From Discostella pseudostelligera (Eukaryota > Bacillariophyta > Thalassiosirophyceae > Thalassiosirales > Thalassiosiraceae), in the NCBI GenBank assembly GCA_036940085.1, contig JALLBK010000136.1, positions 1-40,459 of the forward strand: a stretch of 40,459 nt of DNA. Reading direction: 5' to 3'. Position numbers and translations under genes: made by a program. Positions 19,061-31,230 of this stretch are shown in pieces (the first letter of the stretch is position 1; the number at the start of each line of letters is the position of its first letter). The notes under the pieces are model-generated. The model was not told the origin of the DNA. It saw only the letters and a program-made list of their open reading frames with translations, and did not search any database.

Positions 19061-19753
19061 TTGACCAGGATGAGGCTGAGGTTGACCTCCTCCTACTACT
19101 ACTCCTGCTCCTCCTACTCCTCCTGGATGAGGTTGAAGATTTGGTGCATGTTGTGGCTTCAACGATGGTTTCATCGTTGGCTTCCTCGATGGCATGTAAG
19201 CATAAACATCGTCGTCGTCGTCATAATAAAAATAAGTAGGAAACTGAGTCGGATCCATTGGCGATCCAACATTGGTTGGTTGGGCTATAGGTGACTGCTT
19301 TGTTGCTGGTGTTGTCGCTTGCAACTTATGACTAATAGAGTCCGAGACGGAAGAAGAATCGTCAGTTCGCAAGACGTCATGCTCCTTCTGATTCGCCGAG
19401 CAAGGCGTGCTATCTCTCGTCCAAGCCAGTTCGGAATTGATCGAGCCCGGAACATATCCATCATTTGAACACATGCCATCATCCGAAATACATTGAAAGT
19501 TGTACACATCTGAAGTACTGAATCCATCTACCCTTCTGAAACCAGACGTGTGGCAGTCGTCTACCCCCGGTGATGAGCAAGCGACGTACGAGATGGGAGT
19601 GACAGTTGTTACCGAGGCAGATACCCACTCGCCGATGGTGTAGGTTTTGCCCGAATGGAAGGTAGGATAGCACTCGGCGGCAACGGCAGCAGCGGCGGTG
19701 GAGGAGGAGAAGCCAACGACTGAGGTGGCATAGACGATCGACAGTGCCCTCAT
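18842..19753 (-). CDS. Array copy 4: secreted Cys protein with Pro-Arg repeat, intronless (303 aa)
   Basis: The start is ATG at 19753 (MRALSIVYA), matching the paralogues. Signal peptide 1 to ~26; Cys module 28-118, closely similar to copy 3. The RXL-type site is altered to SHKLQ. The Pro/Thr region is mostly replaced by Gly/Pro/His-rich sequence and a (PR)n run (232-246) encoded by a (GACGAG)n-type DNA repeat at about 19015-19062. CQCPCSG and three lysines at three-residue spacing (K261, K264, K267) follow. The tail CPCPCEP-VVVPPPS-CYRC is continuous with the body, so the intron of copies 2 and 3 is absent. It stops at TGA where copies 2 and 3 have CGA (Arg), losing their last eight residues. 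Confidence 0.87.
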
Positions 19754-20211
19754 CAAGATTGCATTGGATGTGTCGCCGACGAAGCATTCACATGTACGAT
19801 GATGTCAAAATTAAATCAACATCAGGAAAACAATATGATGATTATGATTTGTGCCCTTCCGATTGTAGTATGCGATGACAATGATGTTAGGATTGTTGAG
19901 CCTCTCTCGCCGTTCATTGTCGAACGATTGTGGTAGGGGGATACCCCCGTCATGGTGTGTGTTCAATCTTTGGATTTTTGGTTGCGGTCTCCGTTTGCCT
20001 CTCCCGCCAAATTTACCAAATCTCATTCTCTCCCGCCAAATCTCTCTTTGTCTCCCGCCAAGAAACACTCTCCTGCTCTCTTTGCCACGTCATCGTGTCT
20101 CCCGCCAAATCTTTGCCGAGTCTCCCGCCATAATATCTTTGCCACGAAGCGAGAAGCGAAGCAGGAAAGCAGCAACAAGCAGCAAGCGGCAAGGAAATCT
20201 TTCAATGAACC
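19754..20211. promoter_or_regulatory. Divergent promoter region with five E2F-like motifs
   Basis: TCCCGCCAAA at 20002-20011, 20031-20040 and 20100-20109, with close variants at 20053-20062 (TCCCGCCAAG) and 20123-20132 (TCCCGCCATA), all within 210 bp upstream of the ATG at 20212. TTTGCCACG-type sequence lies at 20081-20089 and 20138-20146. It separates array copy 4 from the large membrane protein. Regulation of the plus-strand gene by these motifs is inferred. Confidence 0.5.
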
Positions 20212-23200
20212 ATGACCGTGGAGCTCCCCGAGCAGCAGCAGCAGCGGACGTCGCCGAAGGCGCCGCCGCCATCCGCCTTTTCCCACCCATTGCCGCCCCT
20301 GCCGCCGCCCCCTCCTCCCAGCACATTCTTGGACCAACAAGGCCAGCAGCAGCAGCAGTCGCATCAATATAAGTATGCATCGATGCGGCCACAACATCAG
20401 CTGCAGCAACATCAGCTGCAGCAACATCAGCAACAGCAGCAGCAGCAGCCACCAGAGAGGCCACTGCCGAGAGCGAACGACGCGGCGAATATCCATCATT
20501 TTGCTGATGCAGCTACTGCTACTACAACGAATTTACCACCCAATACTTTGACGGACTCAACCACGACTGCATCAAAATTATCATTAGCAACAGCAGCAGG
20601 ATCATTGCCATCCTATTCCCAATATTCTTCTCCATACTACTACCCTCAACAACTTCAATCGACATCTCCAGCAATTACAGCATTACCAACAATATCTACA
20701 TTGGAAACATTAAAGGCTAGAAATATCGCCCATGCAACCACAGCAAGCAACAGCAGTGGAACTTCTTCAGTCGTACCAACCACATCTTCGGAAATCATCA
20801 GCATCAGCAGTGGTACTCGAAATGCACCGCCCACCAACTACAGCACCTACACCAATAGCAATAGCAATAGCAACAGTACCAACATCAACCTCTCCATTGC
20901 CATCCTGCTCCTTCCACCACTACCACTCCTCTTCCTACATGAAATGTCGTCCTCGTTCCCATTAATGGTATTGGTATGTTGTGGACTGCTTGTGTATTCG
21001 TTCGATTTGGCGAATTTGCGTAGTAGTGGTAGCAGCGGTGGGGTCAAGCAACAACAACGTGGCCCATCCTCCTCCACTATTTCGTCAGGAGGAGGAGGGG
21101 GGATGTATACATTGATTGCCATTTGGAGTAGTTGGATACTTCTCTCTTTCGTGGTGGGATACGATGTCATTTTCTTGAGTGATGGTGAAGAGGGGACCGG
21201 GAGGCGACATGCTATTGGAGGTGTTGCTACTCGCGATTTAGGTGATGAACAACCACTGTCAACCATTATTTTTGCAGAAGATGCAGTCATACCTTCCTCA
21301 TCCTACCTGAACAACAACAGTGGTATTGACATATACGGATTCACACTCGTCCTTGCTAGATTGGGAACATCCATTCTCCTATTATTCCAATTGGCAACAT
21401 GGACAACATTGCAATTTCATTGGTTACATACCACCATGCCCATGATGATTATATTCCTCGAACGGATATTGTATTCAACATTGCCGCTTGTGAGTGCAGC
21501 GGTGATGGCGGCATCGTGTTATGGATTGGTATCTTCGTCGTCGGGGACATATTCTTCCATTGGTTTGGATAGTTTGGCTACAGTAGTACCATATGTGTTT
21601 GCATTGCATTTGACAATGGGGATATGGTTGGTTGGATCGGCGCCATCGTCTTCCTTTATGGTGGATGGTGAAGAACAAAGAGGCTCGCCGCCTACTAATC
21701 GACGACAGGGGCTTGACAGTGACATTTCATCCAAATACGACAAATCTGCTACCAAATTGGCACTCTCCCATGTGTGTGCCATCCATCCGCGTGAGGGACG
21801 GACGCTCTCCTACCTACTTGTATTCCTCCCGTCGCTCATTCACATAAGTACGTTCCGATTGCGCATGGCTGGGTACTCTTCCTATGCATCTTGGGATGAT
21901 TTGTTTGACTTTATTTTGGTGAGCACTGCCCCATACATTTTGCACTACCTCCTGCTTCTGGCATCATCGAATGGAGCTGCACCCGTGATCGATGAACGCT
22001 GGCGAAGATCGTTGCCATGGTTATTGAAGGCGGGAACCTCCCCCGCTGAGGGGCGGATGTTACGTGGTGCATCGGTTCCAATGACAATATCTCTTTTGGG
22101 ATGCATGGCATTCCAGCATCGTTTCCTTGTGCCACTGTGTGCTCGTGCATCGTACATTATCAATGGACACGGAGGGGTTATATCTTCGATGGCTGCGACT
22201 ACATTCCTTACATTGGGAACAATCTTCGCGTATTCAAGCGTATGGTTCCTTGGACGGAAGTCCAATAAGGATGAATATTTGTTAGGTGAATATCATGAGG
22301 ATTTCTTTCAACTTCTCGTGGCAGTATCGGCAACGTGCTACGGACTGTCCTGTGGTCCCAAATGGACATTTTTGCCGGTGCCCATGCTCCTTGCGGAAAG
22401 TTTAGCGCTGTGGGTACTTACGAAGCAATTGCGGTATGCAGTTTTGACGTCATTTGTGTACTTCACGGTAGCTTCGATAGTTGTGGTATATCGGTTGACT
22501 TTCTTGAACGAGAGCATAGAGATATTGCCCGGCAAGGCCATCATTATGAAAAAGTTTGCTAATTTGGCAATGTGTGCGAGCATTTGGTTGATACTGTTGG
22601 TGGGGTTGTTCGTTCGCGCGCCGGGGGCTTATGGCTCGCAGCTCATGAGGAAGTTCGATATCAGGGGGATATGCTTGACGATATACTGCGTGGTACTAGT
22701 CGTCATGGAATTCGCCTTGCTTCCCGAGCCTATGCCGTTGTATTCTCGAGACAACTTTGAAGTTGGGCGTGTCGCGGTGTATTCATCGAGGATTGCCTAC
22801 TTTACGGGCTTTCTCTCTCTCGTCATTATTAGGCATGCCAAGGCACAGCATCTCATCAGCGTTGGGAGTACAGTTATTTCCACTTCAATTGTGGTTGGTA
22901 AAGTTGTTGCCGTCGTGATAGAGTCCAGTCTTGATGATACCTTGGGAATTCTGTATCGTCGGTGGGCAGCTGCTTCATTACTATTAATATCACTCTCTGC
23001 TCCCTATTTGCTAAAACCGACGCAAGTGAAAATGCCCAGATTCCACAGAAAGAGGCAGGATGCCAATGGCAAACCTAGTTCAATGCTCAACCTTCCGAAA
23101 AATGCACCATCGGCACTCGTTATTTATTGCGCGATTCTATTACCGAGTGTGATCGTTGCTTCGGTTCATTTAGTGTTGGGATCTTTGGTGGGCATTCTCA

Positions 23201-24950
23201 CTGGCCTGAATAACGGAGATTCACCGAAATTGTCTGAGATGATTGGATACTCAGTGTCGCTCTGGGGTGCATCTGTTTTATCCGCGCTTAACCATGTTCT
23301 CCCGGAGGGTGCAGCAGAAGTATGGCGCAGAGTGTCGGCACTGGCTTTCATCGTGGGAATGTTCGTCTCCTTTGCCGCTCCTGCATTTCCGGATGCCTCA
23401 TCATCATCTACTTCATTGGATATCAGCGATGCACTCCAATATGTGTCAAATCTAGATGTGGAGGATGATGCAACCAGTGGTGGATGGGGCTTAGTATCTG
23501 CATTTCTAGCGATTCTCTTGGCAATCCTGGGACCTCTCGAGCTTCGGGAAGTGAGAGATTCCTCAGGTAAACGAGACACGCGACAACTCCTTCGATTGAT
23601 GATATTTGGAATGATGTTTGGGTGCGGACTATCCTGGTTTATTACGATGCAGAGCATGAGCAAGGACATTTTCATACCCATATTTGTCACAACATTCTCT
23701 TGCATGATCATGGCATCGTTGGGAACTGTCGCCGCGGTTATGGGTTACTTCCTCGACGCTAGAGAATTCGCCGAGGCAGAGCAGATTGCCAATATATGGG
23801 TCGGTGTATTTCCCGTGTTCTTTGTTATTTCCAGCATATCTTTATCAGCACACGCACACCCGTTTGGAATTGGTGGCTGGGCATCCACGTACTTGTCTGT
23901 TTGTGGGCTACTTGCTGGAGCATTTTGCGTCACAATATGCATGAGACATGAAAAAACATCCATTACTCGAGGCTATGGCAACATGAGTTGGTATGTAATT
24001 GGAGATTGAATTATTATGCATAAGTTTTGACATCAGATTTCTAATGTGGAATATCTGCCATCATCACTCTTGCTTCTTTTCAACGAAGTGTAATATCATG
24101 GCTGTGTGCAATCATTGTCGTTTATGGTAGGTATGGTGTGGCTGGTGTAGGCGTCGTCGGTACAACTTCCGTCGCTGGAATTCCGGTAAGTGTTTCCAAT
24201 CGAATTGCTCTCAATATCGTCCCATCCGATGATGTTCTCAATCCCTTGACACCAAACGGACAGGCGTCAGTTTTGGGAACAATATTATGCGCTCCCATAC
24301 TTCTCTTATTGGAAGGAGAAGGAAGCTCTGGAGGTGGTAGGAAGAAGTACCACGTATCATCAACCAAATCAAAAACGAAAGGTCTTGTTCTTCCAAATCT
24401 CACGCGATCAAATTGGTTTGCACCACTATTAGCTGGAACACTGTCAGTATTTTTAGTTTCTACCTGCTACGCGATTTTCCTTCGTGGTTGCGGCTTGTCC
24501 AAATTCAGTTTGTTATTCGGCGGTAGCGATTTAACGAAGAGCCAAGATGACGTATTGTCTCATGTACACGGATCCGCCAGTAAAATCACCGGGATAAGGG
24601 CATTAGATGATGTAGCAACTATGGCCAAAATGAGTGTAGTACATACGCGAACAATGGTTGCTTCTATAAAGCTCAGCGACAGCGGGATATGGACTGCTAG
24701 AAATATCTGGGGCCCCTTGATGCACATGATGGGTCTGGTTGCAGTCCTACCCAGTCTACAATACCTCGTGAGGCATTCCTGTTTTGGTGCTGCTCCTTCA
24801 ACTAGAATAGTCCTGCTTGCTTTACCACTCAACGTCCTAGCGATGACAATTGGCAGAGGCATTCCAAGTCTAATTGCATTAGCTGCAATCAGCTGCGTAG
24901 GAGGAATGATTCAATACACAGTTGTCGAAAAAGGCGGTCGGGTTGGCTGA
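20212..24950 (+). CDS. Large polytopic membrane protein, unknown function (1532 aa, 2 exons)
   Basis: Exons are 20212-23990 and 24131-24950; the 140-bp intron (GTATGT...GTAG) splits a Trp codon and restores a long second frame. The N-terminal ~225 residues are cytosolic-looking low complexity: Pro-rich, poly-Gln (partly from CAGCTGCAGCAACAT-type repeats), Ser/Thr/Asn-rich. After that the protein is mostly hydrophobic helices, by eye more than 20 transmembrane segments, separated by short loops (for example the cluster ILLLPPLPLLFL, VLVCCGLLVYSF near 230-265, and ALPLNVLAMTI near the C-terminus). I do not recognise a transporter family signature. The window gives no partner or substrate. The start codon lies just after the E2F-like motif cluster. 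Confidence 0.85.
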
Positions 24951-25625
24951 AGCCGGTTGCAACAGTTGCATAGCGCGCCACGTCGGAGATAGTCATCCAT
25001 AATCTCACCTGAATAATTTCACCCAATTGGCTTGGTATTATCAATGTTGTTCAGAATAATGCATTCGGCATCAAGACGTATCCATAACCCGATCGTTGGA
25101 ATGCTGAATGAAGATGCGATGAGAAATGGCCCAGGAGCTCCCAGGAGCCAGGAGGTAGGGTGAGTCAAATATTATTCCACGTGGCAGGGGTGTGCAACAA
25201 GATATTCCACGTGGCAGGCTTCCCGCTGTTTTTTGTTCAAAATCGCGCGCCCAAGTCCGTCCATCTTGCGCGCGATATTATGGCGGGATGACATTCATAC
25301 CAATTCCTCCCAAGGAAGATCATCAGCAGCTGCGCATTGTGACCGCTCGCCCAAAATCGCTCTCTGCGCTCATATTCTTCTGGCGGGAGACCGGCCGGCC
25401 ATCACCCTCAGAACAGAACAACGTAAGAAATTAGGTATTACCGCTACCTAGACAAGTTTAACCACGTGGGAGTCTTCGAAAGCCATGGGCGACAGCCAAA
25501 CAGCTTGGCAGTACAGGACCGCAAAGAGGGCTACTCTTCTTCCATGGCACACTGTTGTGCACCCGGGTAAAATGGGCTACTGAAAGCCCTATTTACCCTG
25601 CCGTGAGACAGGGATTTCAAAGAAA
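24951..25625. other. Intergenic with CACGTGG repeats and hairpins
   Basis: No gene is seen. TATTCCACGTGGCAGG occurs twice (25173-25188, 25203-25218). A 9-bp inverted repeat ATCGCGCGC / GCGCGCGAT lies at 25242-25250 and 25268-25276. CACGTGG recurs near 25462. A 34-bp hairpin at 25565-25598 (14-bp arms with two mismatches) sits at the 3' side of the decayed retroelement and may belong to it. Confidence 0.4.
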
Positions 25626-27635
25626 CTAATGCCCTTCTTGGTGAAAACCGTGTACTGCTTCTGCATCTTCATCTTCACTCTCTTCTCCTGAGTGGTCCCT
25701 CACTAACATTCCTGCCTTCCGAGCCGCTTGTATTGCCAACAACCAGTATTCCTGCTTTTCTCCTGAAGAACTCTCTAAGTCGTCGAGGTTAATCTCCAGT
25801 AGATATTGATCTTCCTCTTGTAGGTCCTGAGCTCCCAAAGCTTGCTGGGTTTCAATTTGCCTTTGAATCTCCTCCTTTCTCGATGTCGCTAATGTGCCAG
25901 CCGATGCATCGTGCACTACAACATTCCTGTACAGTCACTGACCATGAGTGATCTCTAACAGCTTGATGACTAAACCTGTGGCCCATGCCTTGATGGACCG
26001 GCATGACCCAGCTACTGTGTGCGCGTGGTATTGTAGTTCCACCAGGTGTGTGGATATCATCCCTTCCATGAACCTACGCCATCCAATCTTATCCTGACTC
26101 TGTGCCATCCGATGGAACCGTGGAATCCCTCGACAAATGTCCTCCATCATTTCGCCCCCCCGTGAGCAGGCATAGTGCACCAAGCAATGCCGTAGCTCTG
26201 AATCTGTATCAGCTTCCTCTAGCCAGTCATCTAACAGTTCGATTGTCTTCATCAATGCTTCCACCCACCCTGCCTCCTCATAGAGTAGCACATGTGCACT
26301 CATTTCCATTCGTCGGCGACAGCTTGGGCATCGTTTGGAGTTTGGATAGGCCTTCCGTCCAGCAGGCTCTTAGCCCATTCGTTCCTGCGATATGATTCAG
26401 AACTTGTTTGCATGCCCAAAGTTGAAAACATCGAGGAACCTCTTCCAATGCTGAGTGCACGTATTTCCAGGCTACCAAATCAAACTGTTCTCCATTGATA
26501 ACTTTGCACCTATCAAAAACACTCCTAGCAATCTGCTTATGCACCCAGAACCGTAGCTGTGGCCCTGTGTCTGATGTCATTTTTTCCTTGCCAATGAAGC
26601 AGCAGATTGGTTCTAGTGGAAAGCGCCATTGCCAGGGAAGGTCCGTGATATCTGCAGTTAGAATTTCTAGCTCTTCACTCCTTTGTCCGCAGCACAGTTT
26701 AATTGTGCAGGTCTCTCCTGCTCATCATAGTGTGCACCGTCATCTTGATGAGCTTTCACATGCTTGAACTCTCGTTCAAAAGTAAAGTCACTGCAATTAA
26801 CCAGGATAGATTTCAGGATGTTGGAATGTTTACATCGTGTCGGGATTCTTCCCAGAGGTAAGGAGGACACTCTTCCCAAAGCCCCGAGGCAGTCCGAATA
26901 GATTACAACATTACCCGACAGGTCCGGGGCCATCCGCTGTACTGCGAGAGGGATGAGGTGAACTTGCATCAGTCCTAGCAGTTCTCCTCTATATGTGTTA
27001 GCCGCAGAGCATGCTTCTGCCAAAGATAAGCGGCCTCTCCCTTTCAAGCATTCGATAATAAATGCTGTAGCACATAGCTCTGGATGCACCTCTTTAATGT
27101 ATGAGCCATCAGTGACAGCGATGCAAGAGTCATCTGTGATTGATTCCTTTAGCCAGTGATCATCTCCTACCATCCTGAGGTGTTCCCAGTTCCAACAACA
27201 GCCCCAACTCTGTAACACATCCCATATTGTCTCTGGCATGCTTAGACTTGGTGCTGGTGGCATGTGAGATACTATTGCCTGCACCGCTAACAGCCACCAT
27301 GGCGATGAGATCTGCCACCGCTCTCCGCCATCCCATACCATGCCGAAAGAGCCAAAGCGATGACTCCTCACCGGCGCTAGGCATCGAATGTGGCTAAACC
27401 TTTGGCTGAGAGAGTTGGCCCCGCCCCCCCATAGTATGCCAAGGATGATGGCATACTTTGATGCGTCGAGGTGAGCGCCCTCTCGCTCTACAAGCCGTAG
27501 AAGAGCAAGGCGGAGTTCCCTGTACTCGTCCTTGTCAATGAGCTTGGCATTACTTGGGAATAGGGGAAGCGGCGCTGTTGCAGCAGGAAGGCCAGCGGCT
27601 TCACTAGCAAGGTCGACAATGTTATTGTTGGCCAT
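25626..27635 (-). mobile_element. Decayed retroelement fragment with RNase H domain
   Basis: Read on the minus strand, the frame 27635 to 26667 (322 aa) carries an RNase H domain with all four acidic residues in place: TDGS (D176), RGELLG (E218), YSDCLG (D248) and NCAADKG (D317). It is followed, after frameshifts near 26670 and 26335, by sequence typical of the C-terminal region of diatom non-LTR-type retroelements: VPRCFQLWACKQV, a CPSC-x-H zinc-knuckle-like remnant, a WLEEADTDSELR helix, and finally a frame with EYWLLAIQAAR. There is a stop after the 25935 frame before the last part resumes. No reverse transcriptase is present, so the copy is truncated at its 5' side. Superfamily placement is by impression. 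Confidence 0.75.
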
Positions 27636-28115
27636 GGTCGAATGCTATTATTATGGCAATGGCATTGTTGAGCATGGGTTGATTCTCAATTCTCACGCGC
27701 CATCCGATCCATCCACTGCTGGTGAGATCGCGGACAATCATGTAGTGGTTCCTTGTGTAGATTCTACAGCGACATGAAAATCCAAGAAATGCGTCAAGAA
27801 TTCTGCGTCATCACGTCGCGGTGATGACGCAAGCAGCGGAGTTGAAGAACATCGACGAAAAGTTGAAGTACGCGTCCGCGTCGAAAAATGCTTGTTACTT
27901 ATTTAGTTTATGGTCGTACTCAAGTGCTCCACCGGAGCGTGAAAAAGAGTCCGATTGGTCGTATCTAGCATCTCGCACCTTGCATGCAAAATCCAGTGCC
28001 CAAAGCAACCAAACCAAAGCCCCAAATCCAAAGCAAACCAAAGAGCAAAGGACGACGATGACGAGGACGTCTATTCAATACCGCATTAAATCTACCCCCA
28101 TCAATTATTAAAACC
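27636..28115. promoter_or_regulatory. Upstream region of cysteine synthase with perfect palindrome
   Basis: No gene is seen. A perfect 11-bp inverted repeat, TGCGTCATCAC / GTGATGACGCA (27804-27814 and 27821-27831, 6-nt spacer), lies about 285 bp upstream of the ATG. Its arms contain TGACGC half-sites of the bZIP/CRE type. A regulatory role is inferred. Confidence 0.4.
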
Positions 28116-29737
28116 ATGGCGAACAGAGGCAAAGGATACGGACCCCCACTCAACAACATCAGCGAGGCGGTGGGTAACACCCCGCTTGTTAAAATTTCCG
28201 ACCGGATCTGTCCTCCGGGTCGTACCATCTATGCGAAGTGCGAGTACTTCAACCCATGCGCTTCGGTGAAGGATCGATTGGCCCTGGCGATTATTGAGGC
28301 TGCCGAGAAGGACGGATCATTGAAGCCTGGCCAGACGGTTGTGGAGGCGACTTCTGGCAATACTGGTATTGGTAGGTTATGATGATGAGATTATCATTAC
28401 GTCTTGGTCTTAACTTATACCGGTCCAGCAATCCATTTTGCTTGCACCGGTGCATGTAGACATCTCATGTGCTAATGCGTATTGTTTTCTCATCAATTGC
28501 TTCTCATTCTTCTTTTTTATTATCCAGCCGTTGCCATGATGTGTGCCCAACGAGGATATCCCTGCGTAATCACCATGGCTGAGCCCTTCTCGATTGAACG
28601 ACGTAAGCTAATGCGAATGCTTGGAGCAAAGGTGGTGGTGACGCCCAAGGCAGGGAAGGGCACGGGCATGGTAGAAAAGGCAAGAGAGCTTGCTGAGTTG
28701 AATGGTTGGTAAGACTGTGTCAAATAGGAACGTGATCAATCCTGGCTCCTGCCTCCTGCCTCCTGCGTTGCAAATAATGCTCACTAACTTCTTATTTGGT
28801 ACAGGTTCCTCTGTCATCAATTTGAGACGGATGCCAACTGGAAGTTTCATTACGAGACCACGGTATGTGAATGATAACTGTGCCATGCTGATGGAGCAAA
28901 GAATTTTGGCTTATCTTTTATGTGTTCATCAATGTGCATAGGGTCCTGAGATCGTTAATGACATGGCCAACTTGAAGCTCGATTATTGGGTGACTGGATA
29001 TGGTACGTGGATGCACTCATGCAATTGCTTCATTTCGTCCGTCACACTCCATGCAAATCTCATAACGATCGTCTATTCTCTCTTGACTTTGATTCGATCA
29101 TTAGGAACTGGCGGAACATTCCATGGCGCTGGAAAGTATATCAAAGAGCACTGTCCCAATACGAAGATCATTCTTGCCGAACCCGGCGCTGCTGCCATTG
29201 TCGGATCTGGAATCAAAACCGAAAGAAACGCCGATGGTAGCCCCCAGGCTTCTCATCCTGCATTTCAATCCCATCCTATTCAAGGTGAGCGACCAGAGAA
29301 GACCATTAGTTGACCTTTCAAAACACTGGCGTGCCTGACTTTTGCTCTGTGCTTTCTCCACAAATCAACTCCATTCATGATGTGGCCAAAATTATCAAGG
29401 CTGGACGCCCGATTTCATCCCTCTCGTACTCGAGAAAGGCCTCGACTTAAATCTTCACGACGAGCTAGTAAATATTCCCGATGGCGCCGGTATTTCCATG
29501 GCCCAGTCACTTGCCAAAAATGAAGGCATCCTAACTGGAATATCGGGCGGTGCTACCATGTGGGCGGCTGTCGAAACTGCTAAGCAGGCACCCGAAGGTT
29601 CTGTATTGGTGGCCATGCTTCCTGATACTGGAGAGCGATATTTGTCCACTCCACTCTTTGCTAGTATCTCTGCGGAAATGAATGAGGAGGAGCTGGCGAT
29701 TGCACGTTCTACTCCCAGCTGGATTCTTGAGCCATGA
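28116..29737 (+). CDS. cysK: Cysteine synthase (O-acetylserine (thiol) lyase), 6 exons
   Basis: Exons are 28116-28371, 28528-28708, 28805-28862, 28942-29002, 29105-29284 and 29400-29737; all five introns are GT-AG and all junctions keep frame, giving 357 aa. The enzyme makes cysteine from O-acetylserine and sulfide with pyridoxal phosphate. The cofactor lysine is in NPCASVKDR (K52), the substrate loop is TSGNTGI (81-87), and the phosphate-binding GISGGA lies in exon 6. YGTGGTF, split by intron 4, is also conserved. The family usually has GG or SS where this protein has CA before SVKDR. There is no N-terminal extension, so it is probably cytosolic. The ATG is in a favourable ACCATGG context. 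Confidence 0.93.
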
Positions 29738-30193
29738 GATCCTGTTCACACAATATTGGGTTGATATCGTCCTCTGCAATTGTAGTGTTTCAAGATTGGT
29801 GGTAGACATGACACACCACATATAACAACTCCGCCTCCACTCTTTGTTCTAGCGAAGAATGATATGATGACAATTAACTAGGGCCTGAATTGAAAATTAT
29901 TGTCTCTCCTGCTTCATCGAGCATGTTCTGGAACACTAACCTACTCCTAGTCATTAATTGCCACAAATATAATCCTTACCCCTGTACAAGGGAAATCTCT
30001 CTTTTACTACAACGCGACAACCATATTAAAATGTATATTGCTTTCATCCATGAAGCTACCTCCCTCCCCAGAGCTCCCCAGCCCCAACACGAAGACTTCA
30101 CCTAGAGGTAGATTATCAAGACACGGATCATTTTTCCCCACAAATAATATTCAAACAATTTCATCGTCCCTTTTATTATACCGATAACTGTTT
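29738..30193. other. Intergenic, no gene recognised
   Basis: Between the convergent ends of cysteine synthase and the minus-strand membrane protein. No conserved frame, RNA or repeat is seen. Confidence 0.5.
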
Positions 30194-31230
30194 TCATGGA
30201 AGGTTGGGTGCATCATACTTCTCATACTTGGAACTTCTATCTCCTCCCGATGGAATCGCCGTCGATGCCACTGGATCTTGTGTCGATAGGAATGCACGTG
30301 ATGTGAAACGATCGAAGCAGAGCAAACCGAATAGGAGGTAGGCGAAGGAGCAGCACGCTCTGGGTATATCATGGAATGTAAAAAGAGAGTGAATGAGTTA
30401 GAAAATGTTGGAACTTCATTGAATTAAAACCATCCACAGCAAGGCGGCATGAATAAGTGATATTTGCTTCGTCAACACCAAACAACTCACAATACCATAC
30501 TCGCCACCATCTGAAACACCACCGCACTCGGCGGGACACCACTCGCCGCTCCACCATTATTCATCTGCGCCGGATGACAATACGTCACCGTCGCCACAAA
30601 GAATAACATACCAAACCTTGCCAAAAATCCCTTGATAACCTTCAAATTCTTCATGACGAGTTTATCCAATTCAATCAATAATGCCAATGCCGCGAAGACC
30701 AGTCCGTAGAGACGTAAGATGGTATCCCGACGATGACCAAAGTAGGTATTGTTATTGTTGTTGTTATCGGCCACGAATTCAATGCAAGAGATGTACACTA
30801 CATTGGCTGCCGCAGTTAATGCAATAAATGCCACAGTGATAGCTTTGAGCAATCGTAATGCCACAAGTATTTGACGAGGTGTGAAGCAAGACCCGACTAG
30901 ACCGACAATACCCCGGATTAATGAGGCAATGACACTATCATCATTGGGATCGACATCAATGTATTCCGTGCGCAGTCGACGATTGAGGCCGGAGATGCTA
31001 AGGCCTTGGTGGTGAGAGGAGGATTTCTTGGTATTTCGTGATGTGGAGGAATCGAGATTTTTGTTGGATACATTGCCGCCGCCATTGCCACTGCTGCTTT
31101 TGTGATGATAATTGGAGCTGTTGGTATTGGTGTATGGTGGCAAGTCCGATTCATCGGCGTAGGAGTCGGAGAGAGGATCGGCGACGTCGCTGTTTTCGGT
31201 GGAGGAGGTGGAATAATCGGATCGGACCAT
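30194..31230 (-). CDS. Small four-helix membrane protein, COPI-associated-like (301 aa, 2 exons)
   Basis: Exons are 30491-31230 and 30194-30359; the 131-bp intron (GTGAGT...CCCAG) splits a Leu codon within the last membrane helix. The N-terminal ~120 residues are Ser/Asn-rich and probably cytosolic. Membrane segments lie at about 125-148, 170-190, 202-218 and 235-265, the last completed by exon 2 (ACCSFAYLLFGLLCF). The short helices and loop pattern (ILRLYGLVFAALALLIELD, then GFLARFGMLFFVATVTY) recall the COPI-associated/TVP18-like family of Golgi membrane proteins, but no decisive motif is visible. The C-terminus is short and polar. Family assignment is tentative; the gene model is well supported. 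Confidence 0.75.

Noticed and set aside
25565..25598. Hairpin read as a bacterial-type terminator
   Set aside because: The window is eukaryotic and no T-run follows; a retroelement 3' structure is more likely.
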